DNA of 64,000 bases, from the NCBI GenBank assembly GCA_037447655.1, contig JBBHKE010002794.1, forward strand, positions 203,168-267,167. The letters are read 5' to 3'. Each line of letters begins with the position of its first letter. The first letter of the stretch is position 1. This DNA is from Zygnema cylindricum (lineage: Eukaryota > Streptophyta > Zygnematophyceae > Zygnematales > Zygnemataceae). The translations under genes were made by a program, and so were the position numbers. The notes beneath the pieces were generated by a model that made no database searches, was not told the origin of the DNA, and was given only the letters and a program-made list of their open reading frames with translations. Positions 30,913 to 42,630 of the stretch are shown here, in pieces.

Positions 30913-32911
30913 CTACATTTGGAGGGAAGCAAACAAAAAAGATAAACAGCGCATAAACAACGAACACGTAGAGAGGCAGCCAACACCTAAGAAACGTCCC
31001 GACAGAGTGAAAAGTAAAATGACTAACCCAAACCCCAATATAACTATACTCCTACGAAAGGCAACCTTGTAAGTCCCCAAATCTCGGGAAGCACAAGGAG
31101 GGAATTCCGGAACACGTCGACGATCCATCTGCAGACGAATGAAGGAAGATAGAAGCTTGCACTCGTTGTTATGCCACCGATAAATGTTGACGATAAAAAG
31201 AAGTGTGGACTGAAGCAAGAGGGCTCCCAAGACCTCGACGCTCGAACGAGCGCAACCACAAGCACGGAGAAACTTGTCCAAAGCCACACCCAAACAACCA
31301 AATATCTCGACCGGCATCGGAATAAAGCCATGCATAGCATCGCCGTAGGCATAATCACGCTCCTTCCTAGCCGCGTCAAGGGTGGCCACTCCAACGTGCC
31401 AAGCCGCTTGACTAGCAACTGTTATCCGAGGTAGAGTTCGTCAAAACAATGTCACCGAATGTGCGACGTGCATAATCAATTCGCACAATATCAATCCGAC
31501 GCGAAAGAATAATGTGGGAAACCTCACGACAAACCAAAAATCCCCTTTAGGAAGCAATAGTCGTGATAGTGTCACGAATAGTGAAAGGACAGTGCGCTTG
31601 AATCAACTCGCCCCCATGGGAGCAACGAAGCAAATAGATGCCGTCCGGCTCCAAACATGGTCACACAAGCAAACAAGAGAGCCAAGCAAAGGTGGATGAG
31701 GGAGGCGAAGCCGAAACTTGAGGGTCGTGGTGAATTGAGCCAGCGTGAAACGGGGGGTGGATAAAATAGGTGTAGCCAATAACCAAGCTTTGGACCAGGC
31801 CCACCACAAGAGAGAAAGCGTACACGCAAAGAAATAGAAGGAAGCGCCTCGAGAAGCTTGGTCGTAAGGGGCGCGACAACCAGATCAAAAATAGATACCT
31901 GGACACGCGTAAAACAGTGGAATGAACCGGCATGTCCACCACACCACCAGAAAGAAGAGAACACGACGCATCCAAAATGGACCATTGGAAGGTGAGCATA
32001 CCGTTCAAAACACGAGGGACAACGGTAGCAAGAAAGATAACCGTAGCAAGAACAGAAGTGTCCCCAACCAAAAAACGAGCGAATGAGCGGAGGCAATAAG
32101 GCACCAACTTCCCAAATAGCAACAGGAGCAACACGTGACGTCGATACTAAACCCAAACCGCCAGCAAAGGCATGATGAGAGGCCTAAAAGCGGGCTACAT
32201 GCCAAGACTCGCGATCAAGGGCCCCACGACCTAATAAAGTGTGAAGGACGTCCATGAGGCGATCATCAAAGGCAAAAAGGGAGGAGAAAAACGATGGGGT
32301 GGGAGCTGGAGTGCGATTATGGTAGGAGAGGCGGTGGGGGAAACAACATGTCAAAAGACGAAGAGCCACAAGAGAAAGGTTGGGAAGGTCGTCCCCGTGG
32401 AACATCAACTAACCCCCATGGGAGCAACGAAGCAAATAGATGCCGTCCGGCTCCAAACATGGTCACACAAGCAAACAAGAGAGCCAAGCAAAGGTGGACG
32501 AGGGAGGCAAAGCCGAAACTTGAGGGTCGTGGTGAATTGAGCCAACGTGAAACAGGGGGTGGATAAAATAGGTGTAGCCAATAACCAAGCTTTGGAACCA
32601 TGCCCACCACAAGAGAAAAGCGTACACGCAAAAAAATAGAAGGAAGCGCCGAGAGAAGCTTGGTCGTAAGTGCCGCGACAACCAGATCACAAATAGATAT
32701 CTGGACACGTGTAAAACAGTGGAATGAACCTACATGTCCACCACACCACCAGAAAGAAGAGAACATGACGCATCCAAAATGGACCGTTGGAATGTGAGCA
32801 TACCGTTCAAAACACGAGGGACAACGGTAGCAAGAAAGATAACCATACCAAGAACAGAAGTGTCCCAAACCAAAAAACGAGCCACATGAGCGGAGGCAAT
32901 AAGGCACCAAC
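30913..32911 (-). pseudogene. Decayed LINE-type reverse transcriptase C-terminal region, partly duplicated
   Basis: Minus-strand pieces resemble the C-terminus of non-LTR retrotransposon polyproteins: FRLRLPHPPLLGSLVCLCD with a following His/Cys region (about 31600-31700), DIVLTN (about 31450), and AARKERDYAYGDAMHGFIP then VEIFGCLG (about 31300-31390). Many frameshifts and stops. Upstream parts (ALDRESWHIARLQASH, GLVSTSRVA) appear in both repeat units. No intact RT core is in the window. The family assignment is from remembered motif patterns and should be checked by profile search. Confidence 0.5.
31604..32404 (-). repeat. First unit of an about 0.8 kb tandem duplication within the LINE fragment
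   Basis: The block starting CCCCCATGGGAGCAACGAAG (31612) recurs at 32412 and stays closely similar. The second unit runs 32405-32911, is interrupted by element E, and continues at 43684 to about 43985. The duplication predates the insertion of E. Confidence 0.8.
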
Positions 32912-33986
32912 TGTAAAAATTAATGGTCCATTTAAAGTATTTTCTAGGTCTAAATAGAAATATAGAAAGAAGCCGAGGCAGTCTACCTTTAACTTCTCTC
33001 TCCAACTCTCAAACTTGTCGCAGTCACTGAGAAATTGGAGAGGTCACTGAGAAATTGGAGAGGGAGCTAGAGCCATGGCTACCTAGGCTATCCAGAAGTT
33101 TACAGGGATTATATATTAGTTAGGGGTTTATTTACTAAAAGGAAAGTGTTTGCTACAGGATTTGATCCTTTTACCTACTGGCCGGCAAACAGCAGGCAGC
33201 CAGTAGCCTAAACCGTTAAGTCTTTATCGAGTGTTACATAATATAGGGTTTGATATTTAATTAAATATTATCAAGTGGGAAAATTCATTTAACTATAACT
33301 GTTTACGGGAGACATAGATCCATAATTGTAAAAGTACGGATTGCGATACCGATAAGAAACCAATACCGCGCATTTGTTTCTTTATAGAAAAGAATACCGC
33401 ACATGTATTTATTACGGCTACGATTAAATATGAATTTAATCGGACGCCCGAAATTAACGTCGAGATCGCAGAAGAGGATTTCGGCGGTTTGTGGTCATCG
33501 CCACATCGGATGACACGTGGCGGAATTACATTGGATCACGGCATCTCCGAGGATTACGCGAGCGAATCCGCACATACCACATGTCGACATTTAGGCAATG
33601 TTGTACAGTGTTCGTACTGAAAGTACACCGGCAGCTGTACTTTTGTGTACGGAACTGCATTCTGATTGGCTCCGTACATCAGTAGATAGAGTCTGTGAGA
33701 GAGATAGGACTTCGAAAAATTAGGAGATAGGACCCTCTCTCCCAAAGAGCTTCTGTACAAAAGGTCAACTTTGACCCTCCATTACTAACTGCTCAGAGGA
33801 GCAAATTCAAAGATTCTTTTTGCTATCGACTCACGAGAGTCTTGCCTTCACAGGGGTGGAATTGGTGAGAGTTATTGTCTGCCAGGGTGGTAGTTGTTTT
33901 TGCTGAAACACAAAGGAGTCAGGGTTATCCTAGAGGCTTCTTGGAAGCTGTCCACTCTGAGGACTTATGGAGGTCTCAGAGTTTCA
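32912..33986 (+). repeat. 5' LTR of element E
   Basis: TGTAAAAATTAATGG to GAGTTTCA. Compared with the 3' LTR it has an extra tandem copy of a 22-bp TCACTGAGAAATTGGAGAG segment near 33026-33060. The tRNA-like block (about 33150-33185) is more degraded than in other copies. ATG of gag is at 33967. Confidence 0.9.
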
Positions 33987-34980
33987 GGTTATGGGCCCAC
34001 CCTCTAGGGTACCAATCTATAATGGAATTGGATTCATATATTGGGAAAGTATGATGATAGGAGCTCTATGCGAAAAAAGGTTTTGGGGGATAGTGAGTGG
34101 ACAGTTGGGGTGTCCATCAAGACTTGGAATTCCTTCAGGGTTTGGAGGAAGCAGATTCATCAAGAAAGAGGATCCACCTTCAACGGAGGAAACAAAAGAA
34201 CGAGAGGTGGTGGACAAAGGAAAGGAGAAGGAGACGACCACACCAATAGCAACTGGTTCGGCATTCATGTCACCTATTCCGAGGAACGAGGAGAATGATA
34301 CTGAAACCTGGGACTTCAACAATATGGCGGCAAAGCACTTCATCCTACGCCATCTCACTCAAGGACTTGCATGTCCTCATTTGCAGGTAGAAAGGGCATC
34401 CGATCTTTTGATGGCTCTCATAGAGATGTACCGAAGTGGTACGATTCAGCAACAACAGTTGGCTGATCAGAAAGTTAAGGAGTATGTATACAAAGGGGGA
34501 AATATGTTGGATTTTTGCAATGAGCTTGCTACACTCTTCATGGAGCTAGAGAGTGCGGGAAAAGATTTTAGTGAAAAAGAAAAGGTTAACTGTTTACTGA
34601 TGAAGTTACCTGATGAGTTCGAGAACAGAGTCAACCGTGTGCAGGACTTGCCGGACTCAAGGTGGATATGGAACTCAGTGGTATAGATGATTCTCGTTCA
34701 AGAGAATACAATTGAGATCCGAAGGGGAGGAAAGAGTGGCCAAGCCTTGGCAACTGCGACCGATTGGAGGAACAAGGATTCCCGGAAACCAGTCGGAAAC
34801 TATGGGGGGAGGGAGCAGAAAAATCAGACCGACGAGTTTGGACCAAGGGCTCCCAAAGGTTTATGTCATTTTTGTAAAAAACCTTGGCACTATATGGCAG
34901 AGTGCCCTAAGCTAACCGAGCTTTGGTTAAAGGAGGGGCAGACAGGTGGTACACGAGAGGAAAGAAAAAGGCCTTTGTGA
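33967..34980 (+). pseudogene. gag of element E
   Basis: The start codon is inside the LTR (MEVSEFQ, then VMGPPSR from the primer site). A UBN2-type gag domain runs to about 34680 (KLPDEFENRV). One TAG at 34684 breaks the frame where element C reads GGA. The CCHC knuckle CHFCKKPWHYMAEC follows at about 34866-34907. A frame change is needed near 34960 to enter the protease. Only these lesions separate it from an intact Gag. Confidence 0.87.
33987..34001 (+). promoter_or_regulatory. Primer binding site of element E (half-tRNA-iMet)
   Basis: GGTTATGGGCCCACC directly after the LTR, identical to C and D. Confidence 0.85.
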
Positions 34981-36193
34981 CACAGGTACATGAGGCAGAA
35001 TCCGAGGACGAGGACGATGAGCTCCTTTTAGATGAGGAGTTGGAGGCGAAAAACGAGGTCGAAATTCCACAAAGGCAGAAATGTGCTTACGGTGGATTGA
35101 AAGGTGAAGCAGGCTGGATTGTAGATTCAGGTGCCTCCATGCACATGTGTAAGGATAGGCACCTGTTCACTAAGATAAGAAAGATTCCCACCGTAGAGAT
35201 AGAGTACAGGATGGGATGATAGTCACCACTACTCTTGTAGGATTGGTAGATTTGAAAGTGTTAGTAGAAGGAAAGACATCCATAGTAACATTCTCCGATG
35301 TATTGTTTATTCCGGAGCTGAACAAAAACCTCATCTCTACATCTGTATTAGATGATAAAGGTTTTTTTACTAGCACTAAGGAAGGAGTCTTTACTTCTAG
35401 TTTTGAGGAGGATGTCTATTTCATTGCTGAGAAAGGTAGCCATGGGATGTTTAGGCTGGTTTTAAGTAATGAAACGAAGAAACTTTATTATGCTGGTGTT
35501 GATGATATTATGATGTGGCATAAGAGGCTTGGGCATATGAATCTAGAAAAGTTAAGAGAGATGAAAAAGATGGGAGTGGTGGAAGGGATTAAGTTCAGTC
35601 AGAGTGATAATATAAGTGATTGTAGTGGATGTGCTCAAGGTAAAACACACAGATTACCCTTCCCTAAAACAACCACCTATAAGAGAGAAAAGATTCTAGA
35701 TCTAGTACACACAGATATTTGGGGACCGGCTAAAGTGCCTCAACCGGGGGGGAAAAGATTTATGATGAATATCACTGATGATTGGTCTCGGTATTCCCGA
35801 GTGTATTTTTTGAAAAACAAGTCCGAGGCTCAGGATTGTTTTAGACATTATAAAGCATGGAGCGAAAAACTCCATGAAACTCCAATCAAGAGAATAAGGA
35901 GTAAGAATGGTGGAGAGTATACTTTTAACCAGTTAGAGGATTTTCTGAGGGAAGATGGGGTTCAACACCAAAAGACAGTTAAAGAAAACCCTAAACAGAA
36001 TGGGGTAGCTGAAAGGTTAAATAGAACACTAACTGATAGTGCTAGAAGTATGTTGTCAGATAAAAAGATAGGAAAAAGGTTTTGGGCAGAAGCAATGAAC
36101 TGTGCCAATTATCTCAAAAATAGAGTTCTTACTTCAGCTTTAAAAGATCAAACACCTTATCAGAGATGGACAGGTCGGAAACCAGACATATCT
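34923..36193 (+). pseudogene. pol part 1 of element E: protease, GAG-pre-integrase, integrase
   Basis: Protease GWIVDSGASMHMC at about 35116. A frameshift at about 35212 leads into a 326-codon frame with the pre-integrase motif (WHKRLGH, then CSGCAQGK), integrase VHTDIWG, ITDDWSR and NGGEYTF. The usual RSDNGGEY reads RSKNGGEY, which changes a conserved Asp beside the catalytic Glu. The frame ends in RKPDIS where element H is inserted; TATCT (36189-36193) is the duplicated target. Confidence 0.87.
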
Positions 36194-37335
36194 TGAAACT
36201 CTAAGACCTCCATTAGTCCTCAGAGTAGGCAAATCCAAAGAAGCTAATCTAGATAGTGCCGACTCCAAACTTGATATAAACCCAAATGACTGACCCCTTG
36301 ACAGTCAGAACCCCAATATAGATTCACCCCTGTGAAATAACACTTTCTGTGTGCTCAGTTCCACCACAGAATGGAAAGTTAGAATATGAGATTTGGACAC
36401 ATTCACCCACTTTGACTTTCCCCTAGAAATACAGCCACCCTGGCAGACAAAACCTCCCACCGACTACACCTCTGTGTAGCGTGGACTCTCTTGAGTCTAC
36501 AGCAAAAAGAATCACTGAAAATGGTCAAGTAAATTGATAGTTATGGCTGCCCAAAGTTAGCCATTTATACAAGGTGCTCTCTCGGAGAGAGGGTCCTATC
36601 TGTCAATTTTTTCTAAGTCCTATCTCCCTCTAAAACTCTATCTACTGAAGTACGACACCAATTAAAATACTGTGTTGTACATAAAAGTACAGGTGCCGGT
36701 GTACTTTTTGTATGGCCATAGTACGACATAGCCAAAATGTTGACACATGTCATATCTGGATTCGTTTCCGTAATCCTCGGAGTTGCCGCAATCCAATGTA
36801 ACTTTGCCACGTGTCACTCGATGTGGCAGTGATCGCAAACCGCCAAAATCCTACTCCGCGATCTCGGCATCCTTCGCGGCCGTCCGATCGAAACTGGATT
36901 TCAATCGCGGCCGTCATAAATACTTGCGCGGTATTCTTTCCGACGTCAAACAAAATGCGCGGTATTTATTTCGTAGCCGTACCGTACGTCGTACTTTACA
37001 CAACTGTTTCTATGCATTATGTATATAGTTCCCGTTAAATGAATTAGTCTAATTGTAACTATTTATATAAATATCATACACAGTATACTCTATCCCATAA
37101 CCTAGACTATTGGGATAAGGTTACCACTTATTATGGGTTTGACGCAGGTAGGTACCAGGATCAAATCATGGCTCCGTGAAACCACCTTTTAGAAAAACCC
37201 AATGGAACAACTACATGTCTCTCTCTAGACAGCACAGGCAGCCATGGCTAACTCCTCCTCCTGTCTTCAGTGACTGCGACAAGTGTGGGGACTTGAGTGA
37301 GGAGTTAGAGGCAGGCTGTCAATATCTACTATTTG
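36194..37335 (-). repeat. LTR1 of element H (lacks its 5' end)
   Basis: It joins gag sequence abruptly at 37336. About the first 500 bp differ from LTR2 at many sites, but from about 36740 on the two are almost identical, a mosaic suggestive of gene conversion or recent duplication of one part. Leader twin hairpin stems are kept while loops vary. Confidence 0.85.
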
Positions 37336-37984
37336 TATTAATCTTACTCTCCTCAGATTCTACATATCCCGCACTAGCTAGCTCAACATATAACGCAGCA
37401 ATATCATTGCAAAACTCTATCATGCTACCGCCTTTATAAACATAGGCCTTTATTTCCTGTAATACTAATTGTTGCCTTTGAATTGTCTCACTCTTATAAA
37501 TGTGACTTAGTGCTTCCCATATCTATGAAAAATTGGTTAGACTTAAAAAAGTGATAGCTATCGACTTAGACACATATCTAAGTATGAGATGTTTTACTAT
37601 AGTGTTTTTGTATTCCCATATTTTTCTGTCATTTTCTTCAGTTTTAATCCCTACATGTGGTACCATAGCTGAGAGCCTAGCTCCCCTCACCATAGGTGTC
37701 TCTTTTTCCTTATCCCCTATTTCCCCATCCACGGAAAGGTTTTTCCCTTCACCTTTTGTTGCATCTGAACTCCGGATGATATTTTGGGCAGCCTCAGATG
37801 ATTCTCCATAGTAAGCTCCTCCAAAGACAGGTGGCGGACATCTCACTTGTCCCGCAACAATTCCCCATAAGTGCTTCTCGAAAAGCAATCCCTCCATTGT
37901 AAACACCCAATAAGTGAAGCCTGTTCCATCAAACATAGGCACCGTAGATGGTGGGCCCATAACTTGAAACTCTGAGACCTCCAT
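37336..37984 (-). pseudogene. N-terminal gag of element H
   Basis: The start ATGGAGGTC (37984) lies inside LTR2 and runs MEVSEFQVMGPPS through the primer site. It is very close to the D protein (FTYWVFTMEGLLFEKHLWG, APHVGIKTEEN-like region). A frame break occurs near 37520 (LSLTNFS-stop). Sequence continues without the stop region to 37336, where it is fused to LTR1. Confidence 0.8.
37950..37964 (-). promoter_or_regulatory. Primer binding site of element H
   Basis: The minus strand reads AGTTATGGGCCCACC, one base from the D and E site, next to LTR2. Confidence 0.75.
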
Positions 37985-39153
37985 TGGCCCTCAGAGTAGG
38001 CAAATCCAAAGAATCTAATCTAGATAGTGCCAACTCCAAACTCGATATAAACCCAAATGACTGACCCCTTGACAGTCAGAACCCCAATATAGATTCACCC
38101 CTGTGAAATAACACTTTTTTTGTGCTCAGTTCCACCCCAGAATGCAAAGTTAAATATGAGATTTGGACACATTCACCCACTTTGTTTTTCCCCTAGAAAT
38201 GCAGCCTCCCTGGCAGACAAAACCTTTAACCGACTACACCCTTGTGTAGCCTGGACTACTCTGAGTCTGCATCAAAAAGAATCACTGAAAATGGTTAAGT
38301 AAATTGATAGTTATGGCTGCCCAAAGTTAGCCATTTATACAAGGTGCTCTCTCGGAGAGAGGGTCCTATCTGTCATTTTTTTCTAAGTCCTATCTCCCTC
38401 TAAAACTCTATCTACTGAAGTACGGCACCAATTAAAATACTGTGTCGTACAGAAAAATATAGGTGCCGGTGTACTTTATGTACGGCCATAGTACGACATG
38501 GCCAAAATGTTGACACATGTCATATCTGGATTCGTTTCCGTAATCCTCGGAGTTGCCGCAATCCAATGTAACTTTGCCACGTGTCACTCGATGTGGCAGT
38601 GATCGCAAACCGCCAAAATCCTACTCCGCGATCTCGGCATCCTTCGCGGCCGTCCGATCGAAACTGGATTTCAATCGCGGCCGTCATAAATACTTGCGCG
38701 GTATTCTTTCCGACGTCAAACAAAATGCGCGGTATTTATTTCGTAGCCGTACCGTACGTCGTACTTTACACAACTGTTTCTATGCATTATGTATATAGTT
38801 CCCGTTAAATGAATTAGTCTAATTGTAACTATTTATATAAATATCATACACAGTATACTCTATCCCATAACCTAGACTATTAGGATAAGGTTACCACTTA
38901 TTATGGGTTTGACGCAGGTAGGTACCAGGATCAAATCCTGGCTCCGTGAAACCACCTTTTAGAAAAACCTAATGGAACAACTACATGTCTCTCTCTAGAC
39001 AGCACAGGCAGCCATGGCTAACTCCTCCTCCTGTCTTCAGTGACTGCGACAAGTGTGGGGACTTGAGTGAGGAGTTAGAGGCAGGCTGTCAATATCTACT
39101 ATTTGCTTTTTATTTTGCAATCTCTAGACCTAGAAAATACTTGAATTCCAACA
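37965..39153 (-). repeat. LTR2 of element H (complete)
   Basis: TGTTGGAATTCAAG (39153) to GAGTTTCA (37965). It is flanked by a polypurine tract (39154-39172) on one side and a primer site on the other, so it serves as 3' LTR to the right half and 5' LTR to the left half. The tRNA-like block at about 38918-38960 is the closest here to the initiator tRNA 3' half (CCAGGATCAAATCCTGG, CTCCGTG, ACCA). Confidence 0.88.
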
Positions 39154-39172
39154 CTCCACTTATTTTCTAGTC

Positions 39173-40201
39173 TAATTTTCTTTCAACTCCCATCAAAAAC
39201 AACAAATACATATATATATTTTTTCCTTTTCCAATTTCCTTTTTCCTTCATGAAGCTTCAAGCGAATACCTTATATTTTATAAAGTCTATTAGATGACCA
39301 AAAATAATTTCATCTTGTCGATCATACATATAATTTTGCATGCCACTTTTCATAAATCCAAGCAAAGATTTTATCCACCTCTTTTCTTTTTCATCCACAT
39401 TAAATCCACTTTCCCTCTTGCAATTCAAACAACCAGCCCCATCCCCAACTTGCAACTCATACCGGGATGATAACCCTTTTACAGACACGTCTTCACAAGC
39501 GACATCACACCAAGTAGTGATGTCAAATCCATCCACCCCCAAATATACCTCCAAAAGCACACTGTTGCCTTCGTGCAATTTCTGTGTAATTTTCTCTCTT
39601 CCCCATTCTACCGATGTGAAGAAGCTCCAATTTTTCTTCATCCTCTTTCTCCTCTTCCTCTTCATCCTCCTCATCCACATTCCAACTTCTAAGTTTTTCT
39701 AAACAAGGGCATTCCTCCATATAATGACCCAGTTCCCTACAAAAGAAGCAAACCCTTTTTTTCAAAGCTCCCGTGTCTTTTCCTCTCCCTCTTGTTCCAC
39801 CAAAGTTCCAATAAGGTTTACCTTTGTCTTAATTCCTCTCATCACGCTTCCGCTCGTCAGCACCGTTCCTCTCATCACGCTTCCGCCAATCACCGCCGTT
39901 CCTCTCGTCATGCTTTCGCCAATCACCACCAGCTGTAAATGCATTCACCCTGTCACTTCCCCTACGAAGCTCCAAAGTGCTTTCCCTCACAAGAATTATC
40001 CCCAAGGCAAAGCTCCAAGTCCATGAGGAACCATCAAGTGCCTACATACGACAAATGATGTTTTCGTACTCATCTGGGAGTTTCATAAGTAGTGTATTAA
40101 TCTTACTCTCCTCAGATTCTACATATCCCGCACTAGCTAGCTCAACATATAACGCAGCAATATCATTGCAAAACTCTATCATGCTACCGCCTTTATAAAC
40201 A
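39173..40201 (-). pseudogene. C-terminal gag of element H
   Basis: The minus strand holds the end of the UBN2 region, charged repeats, a CCHC knuckle (CFFCRELGHYMEEC, about 39755-39710), an acidic run, then remnant RNase H (ITTWCDVACED, VGDGAGCLN), as in element D but with frame changes. A segment equivalent to about D residues 395-505 is missing, so it is a shorter deletion form. It is joined to LTR3 at 40201/40202. Confidence 0.78.
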
Positions 40202-40482
40202 TAGGACTATTAGGATAAGGTTACCACTTATTATGGGTTTGACGCAGGTAGGTACCAGGATCAAATCCTGGCTCCGTGAAACCACCTTTTAGAAAAACCT
40301 AATGGAACAACTACATGTCTCTCTCTAGACAGCACAGGCAGCCATGGCTAACTCCTCTCCAGTCTTCAGTGACTGCGACAAGTGTGGGGACTTGAGTGAG
40401 GAGTTAGAGGCAGGCTGTCAATATCTACTATTTGCTTTTTATTTTGCAATCTCTAGACCTAGAAAATACTTGAATTCCAACA
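40202..40482 (-). repeat. LTR3 of element H (first about 280 nt only)
   Basis: It matches 38873-39153 apart from a short deletion in the region of 40350. It ends at the TATCT duplication. Confidence 0.85.
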
Positions 40483-40487
40483 TATCT

Positions 40488-42617
40488 CACTTAAAGGTTT
40501 TCGCTAGTCAAGTATTCAGTCTAGATACAGATCGGTCTAATTGGAAGCTAGACCCTAAAGGAAAACCGGGATACTTATTAAGATATGATGAGGATGTTAA
40601 AGGATATAGAGTTTATGATCTAAAAAGGGAAGATATAATCTTAGTAAAGAATCTAGTAGTTATGGATGAAGGAAAGTTTGTGGATCCCTTCAAATATACA
40701 AAGTCAGTAAAAATCAGATTTGAGTCAAAAAATTCCGATGACTTTGAGCTTCTTAACTATCCAGGTTTTTGAGAAGATGACATTCTTGCAAGTACAAATT
40801 AGACAGAAAAGGACTCGGTTGTGGAAACTCCAGTGACAACTCTACCCGAAGCGGAAGACGTGGTGGAAATTGATTCGGAATCAACGGATAGGGGAGAAGC
40901 CGAGTTTGTTCGAAAGAATTCACGAGAACCATCTATTCCGGCCTCAGATTTTGAGGGGGGAAGGAGAAGTAGCAAAAGACTATAAGAAAAACAGGTTAAT
41001 AACAAGGTAACTAAACTATCTCATCAAGATGAACCTCAAACTTATGGGGAGGCGGTGACTTGTCCAGAAAGAAATCGGTGGAAGACAGCCATCAATGAGG
41101 AGATGGCCTCAATTATGACAGCTGATAATTGGGAGTTGGTGGATTGTCCACCTAACCGAAAACCAATCGGTTGTAAGTGGGTTTTCAAATTTAAACTGAA
41201 CCCAGATAACACAATCGAGCGCTATAAGGCCCGATTAGTGGCAAAGGGATTTACACAAAAGGAGGGAATTGACTACGAGGAAACCTTTGCCCCGGTGGTC
41301 AAATTTCCCTCCGTCCACATACTTCTCAGCCTGGCAACAGCAGAAGACATGGAAGTGCACCAGATGGACATCAAGACAACCTTTTTGCATGGAGAATTGG
41401 AATAAGAGATCTTCATGCGATAACCCGAAGGGTTTGTGGAGGAAGAAGAGGAGAGTAAGGTATGTCGGTTGATTAAATCTCTTTATGGTTTGAAACAGGC
41501 GCCTCGAAAGTGGAATAAGAAGTTTGATGAGTTTCTTACCGGTCTAGGATATATCCGGATCAGCTCAGATCACTCAATCTATGTTTTCGAAGATGAGGAA
41601 GGTTTTATATTTATTGCAATTTATATTGATGATTTGCTTGTTTTAAGTAAATCAATGGATAAAATTAATAAACTGAAAACCGATCTTAAAGGGAGATTTG
41701 AAATGAAGGATATGGGGGAAGCAAAATATATTTTGGGAATTCAAGTAGAGAGAGACCGAAAAAGAAAAAATATAAGATTGACTCAAAAGAAAGCAATAGG
41801 GAACATGCTTGAAAAATTTCAAATGGATAAAGCTAACAGTTGTACAACTCCAATGGAGTTGAAGAAGGGAAGTGAGGGGAGTGAGGAAGAAGGAGTCATA
41901 GTCTTAGACGAGAAATTATCTCCTGAAGAACAGAAGTTCATGCAGACTATTCCTTACAGGCAAGTAGTGGGAAGTCTAATCTATTTTATGAATTGTACCC
42001 GACCAGATTTAGCTGCAGCTGTAGGAGTGCCGAGTAGAAGTCTAAATGCTCACACTAAGAGGGATTGGGAGGCAGCTAAGAGAGTCCTTAGATATTTGAT
42101 AGAAACTAGGTATCTATGGTTGCATTTGGGTGGGGAGAATACTGACATCACTAGTTCGAGTGATGCCAGTTATGGTGATGCTCCGATGAGGAGATGCACT
42201 TCCGAATATCTATTATATGTGGGTGATGGGGCTTGCTGTTGGAGTGGCAAACAACAAAAAGTTATTGCTCAGTCCACCATGGAGGCTGAGTATATGGCCT
42301 CTTGCTCTGCTGTAAAAGAATTGATGCGGGTCAAGTCTTTGCTAAGTGAGCTTGGTCACCTTAAGACCGGTGTGCAGAATTTTTTTTGTGATAATGAGGC
42401 AGCAATCGCTATTTCTGTCAATCCTAAACATCATTTTAAAGCCAAACACATGGACATCAGACTCAGCTTTGTTAGAGAGAAAGTAGAAAACAAAATAATC
42501 AGTTTAGAGTACCGACCAGATAGTGAGATGGTAGCAGATATGATGACCAAACCTGTGCCTTCCCCTAAGCTAATTTTCTGTAGGGAGAAGTGTGGTCTAA
42601 ATTTAAATATTGACTAG
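40488..42617 (+). pseudogene. pol part 2 of element E: RT and RNase H
   Basis: It continues integrase from 36193 (LKVFASQVFSLDTDRSNWKLD). The RT domain starts near 41100 (GCKWVFKFKLN, YKARLVAKGF, FLHGELE). A TAA at 41402 and TAG-type lesions near 41420 precede a 393-codon frame (41436-42617) with LYGLKQAPRKWN, the YIDDLLVLSKS catalytic box, and RNase H (SDASYGD, TMEAEYMAS, CDNEAAIAI, KAKHMDI), ending before the polypurine tract. Stops near 40770, 40799 and 40983 break the linker. RT and RNase H catalytic motifs look intact. Confidence 0.88.
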
Positions 42618-42630
42618 AAAATAAGGGGAG

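Larger units (their letters stand above)
36194..40482 (-). mobile_element. Element H: rearranged gag-only Copia element with three LTR pieces
   Basis: Outer ends are intact (TGAAAC at 36194, CAACA at 40482) with a perfect TATCT duplication (36189-36193, 40483-40487). Reading the minus strand: first about 280 nt of an LTR (LTR3), C-terminal part of a D-type gag, polypurine tract, full LTR2, primer site, N-terminal gag, then an LTR lacking its first about 50 nt (LTR1). The interior is circularly permuted, and about 108 bp of gag (37336-37443 and 40093-40201) is present in both halves. Confidence 0.82.

Noticed and set aside
30913-31389. A host gene with domain on the minus strand
   Set aside because: Motif pattern, frameshifts and the duplicated surroundings fit a LINE remnant better than a host gene.
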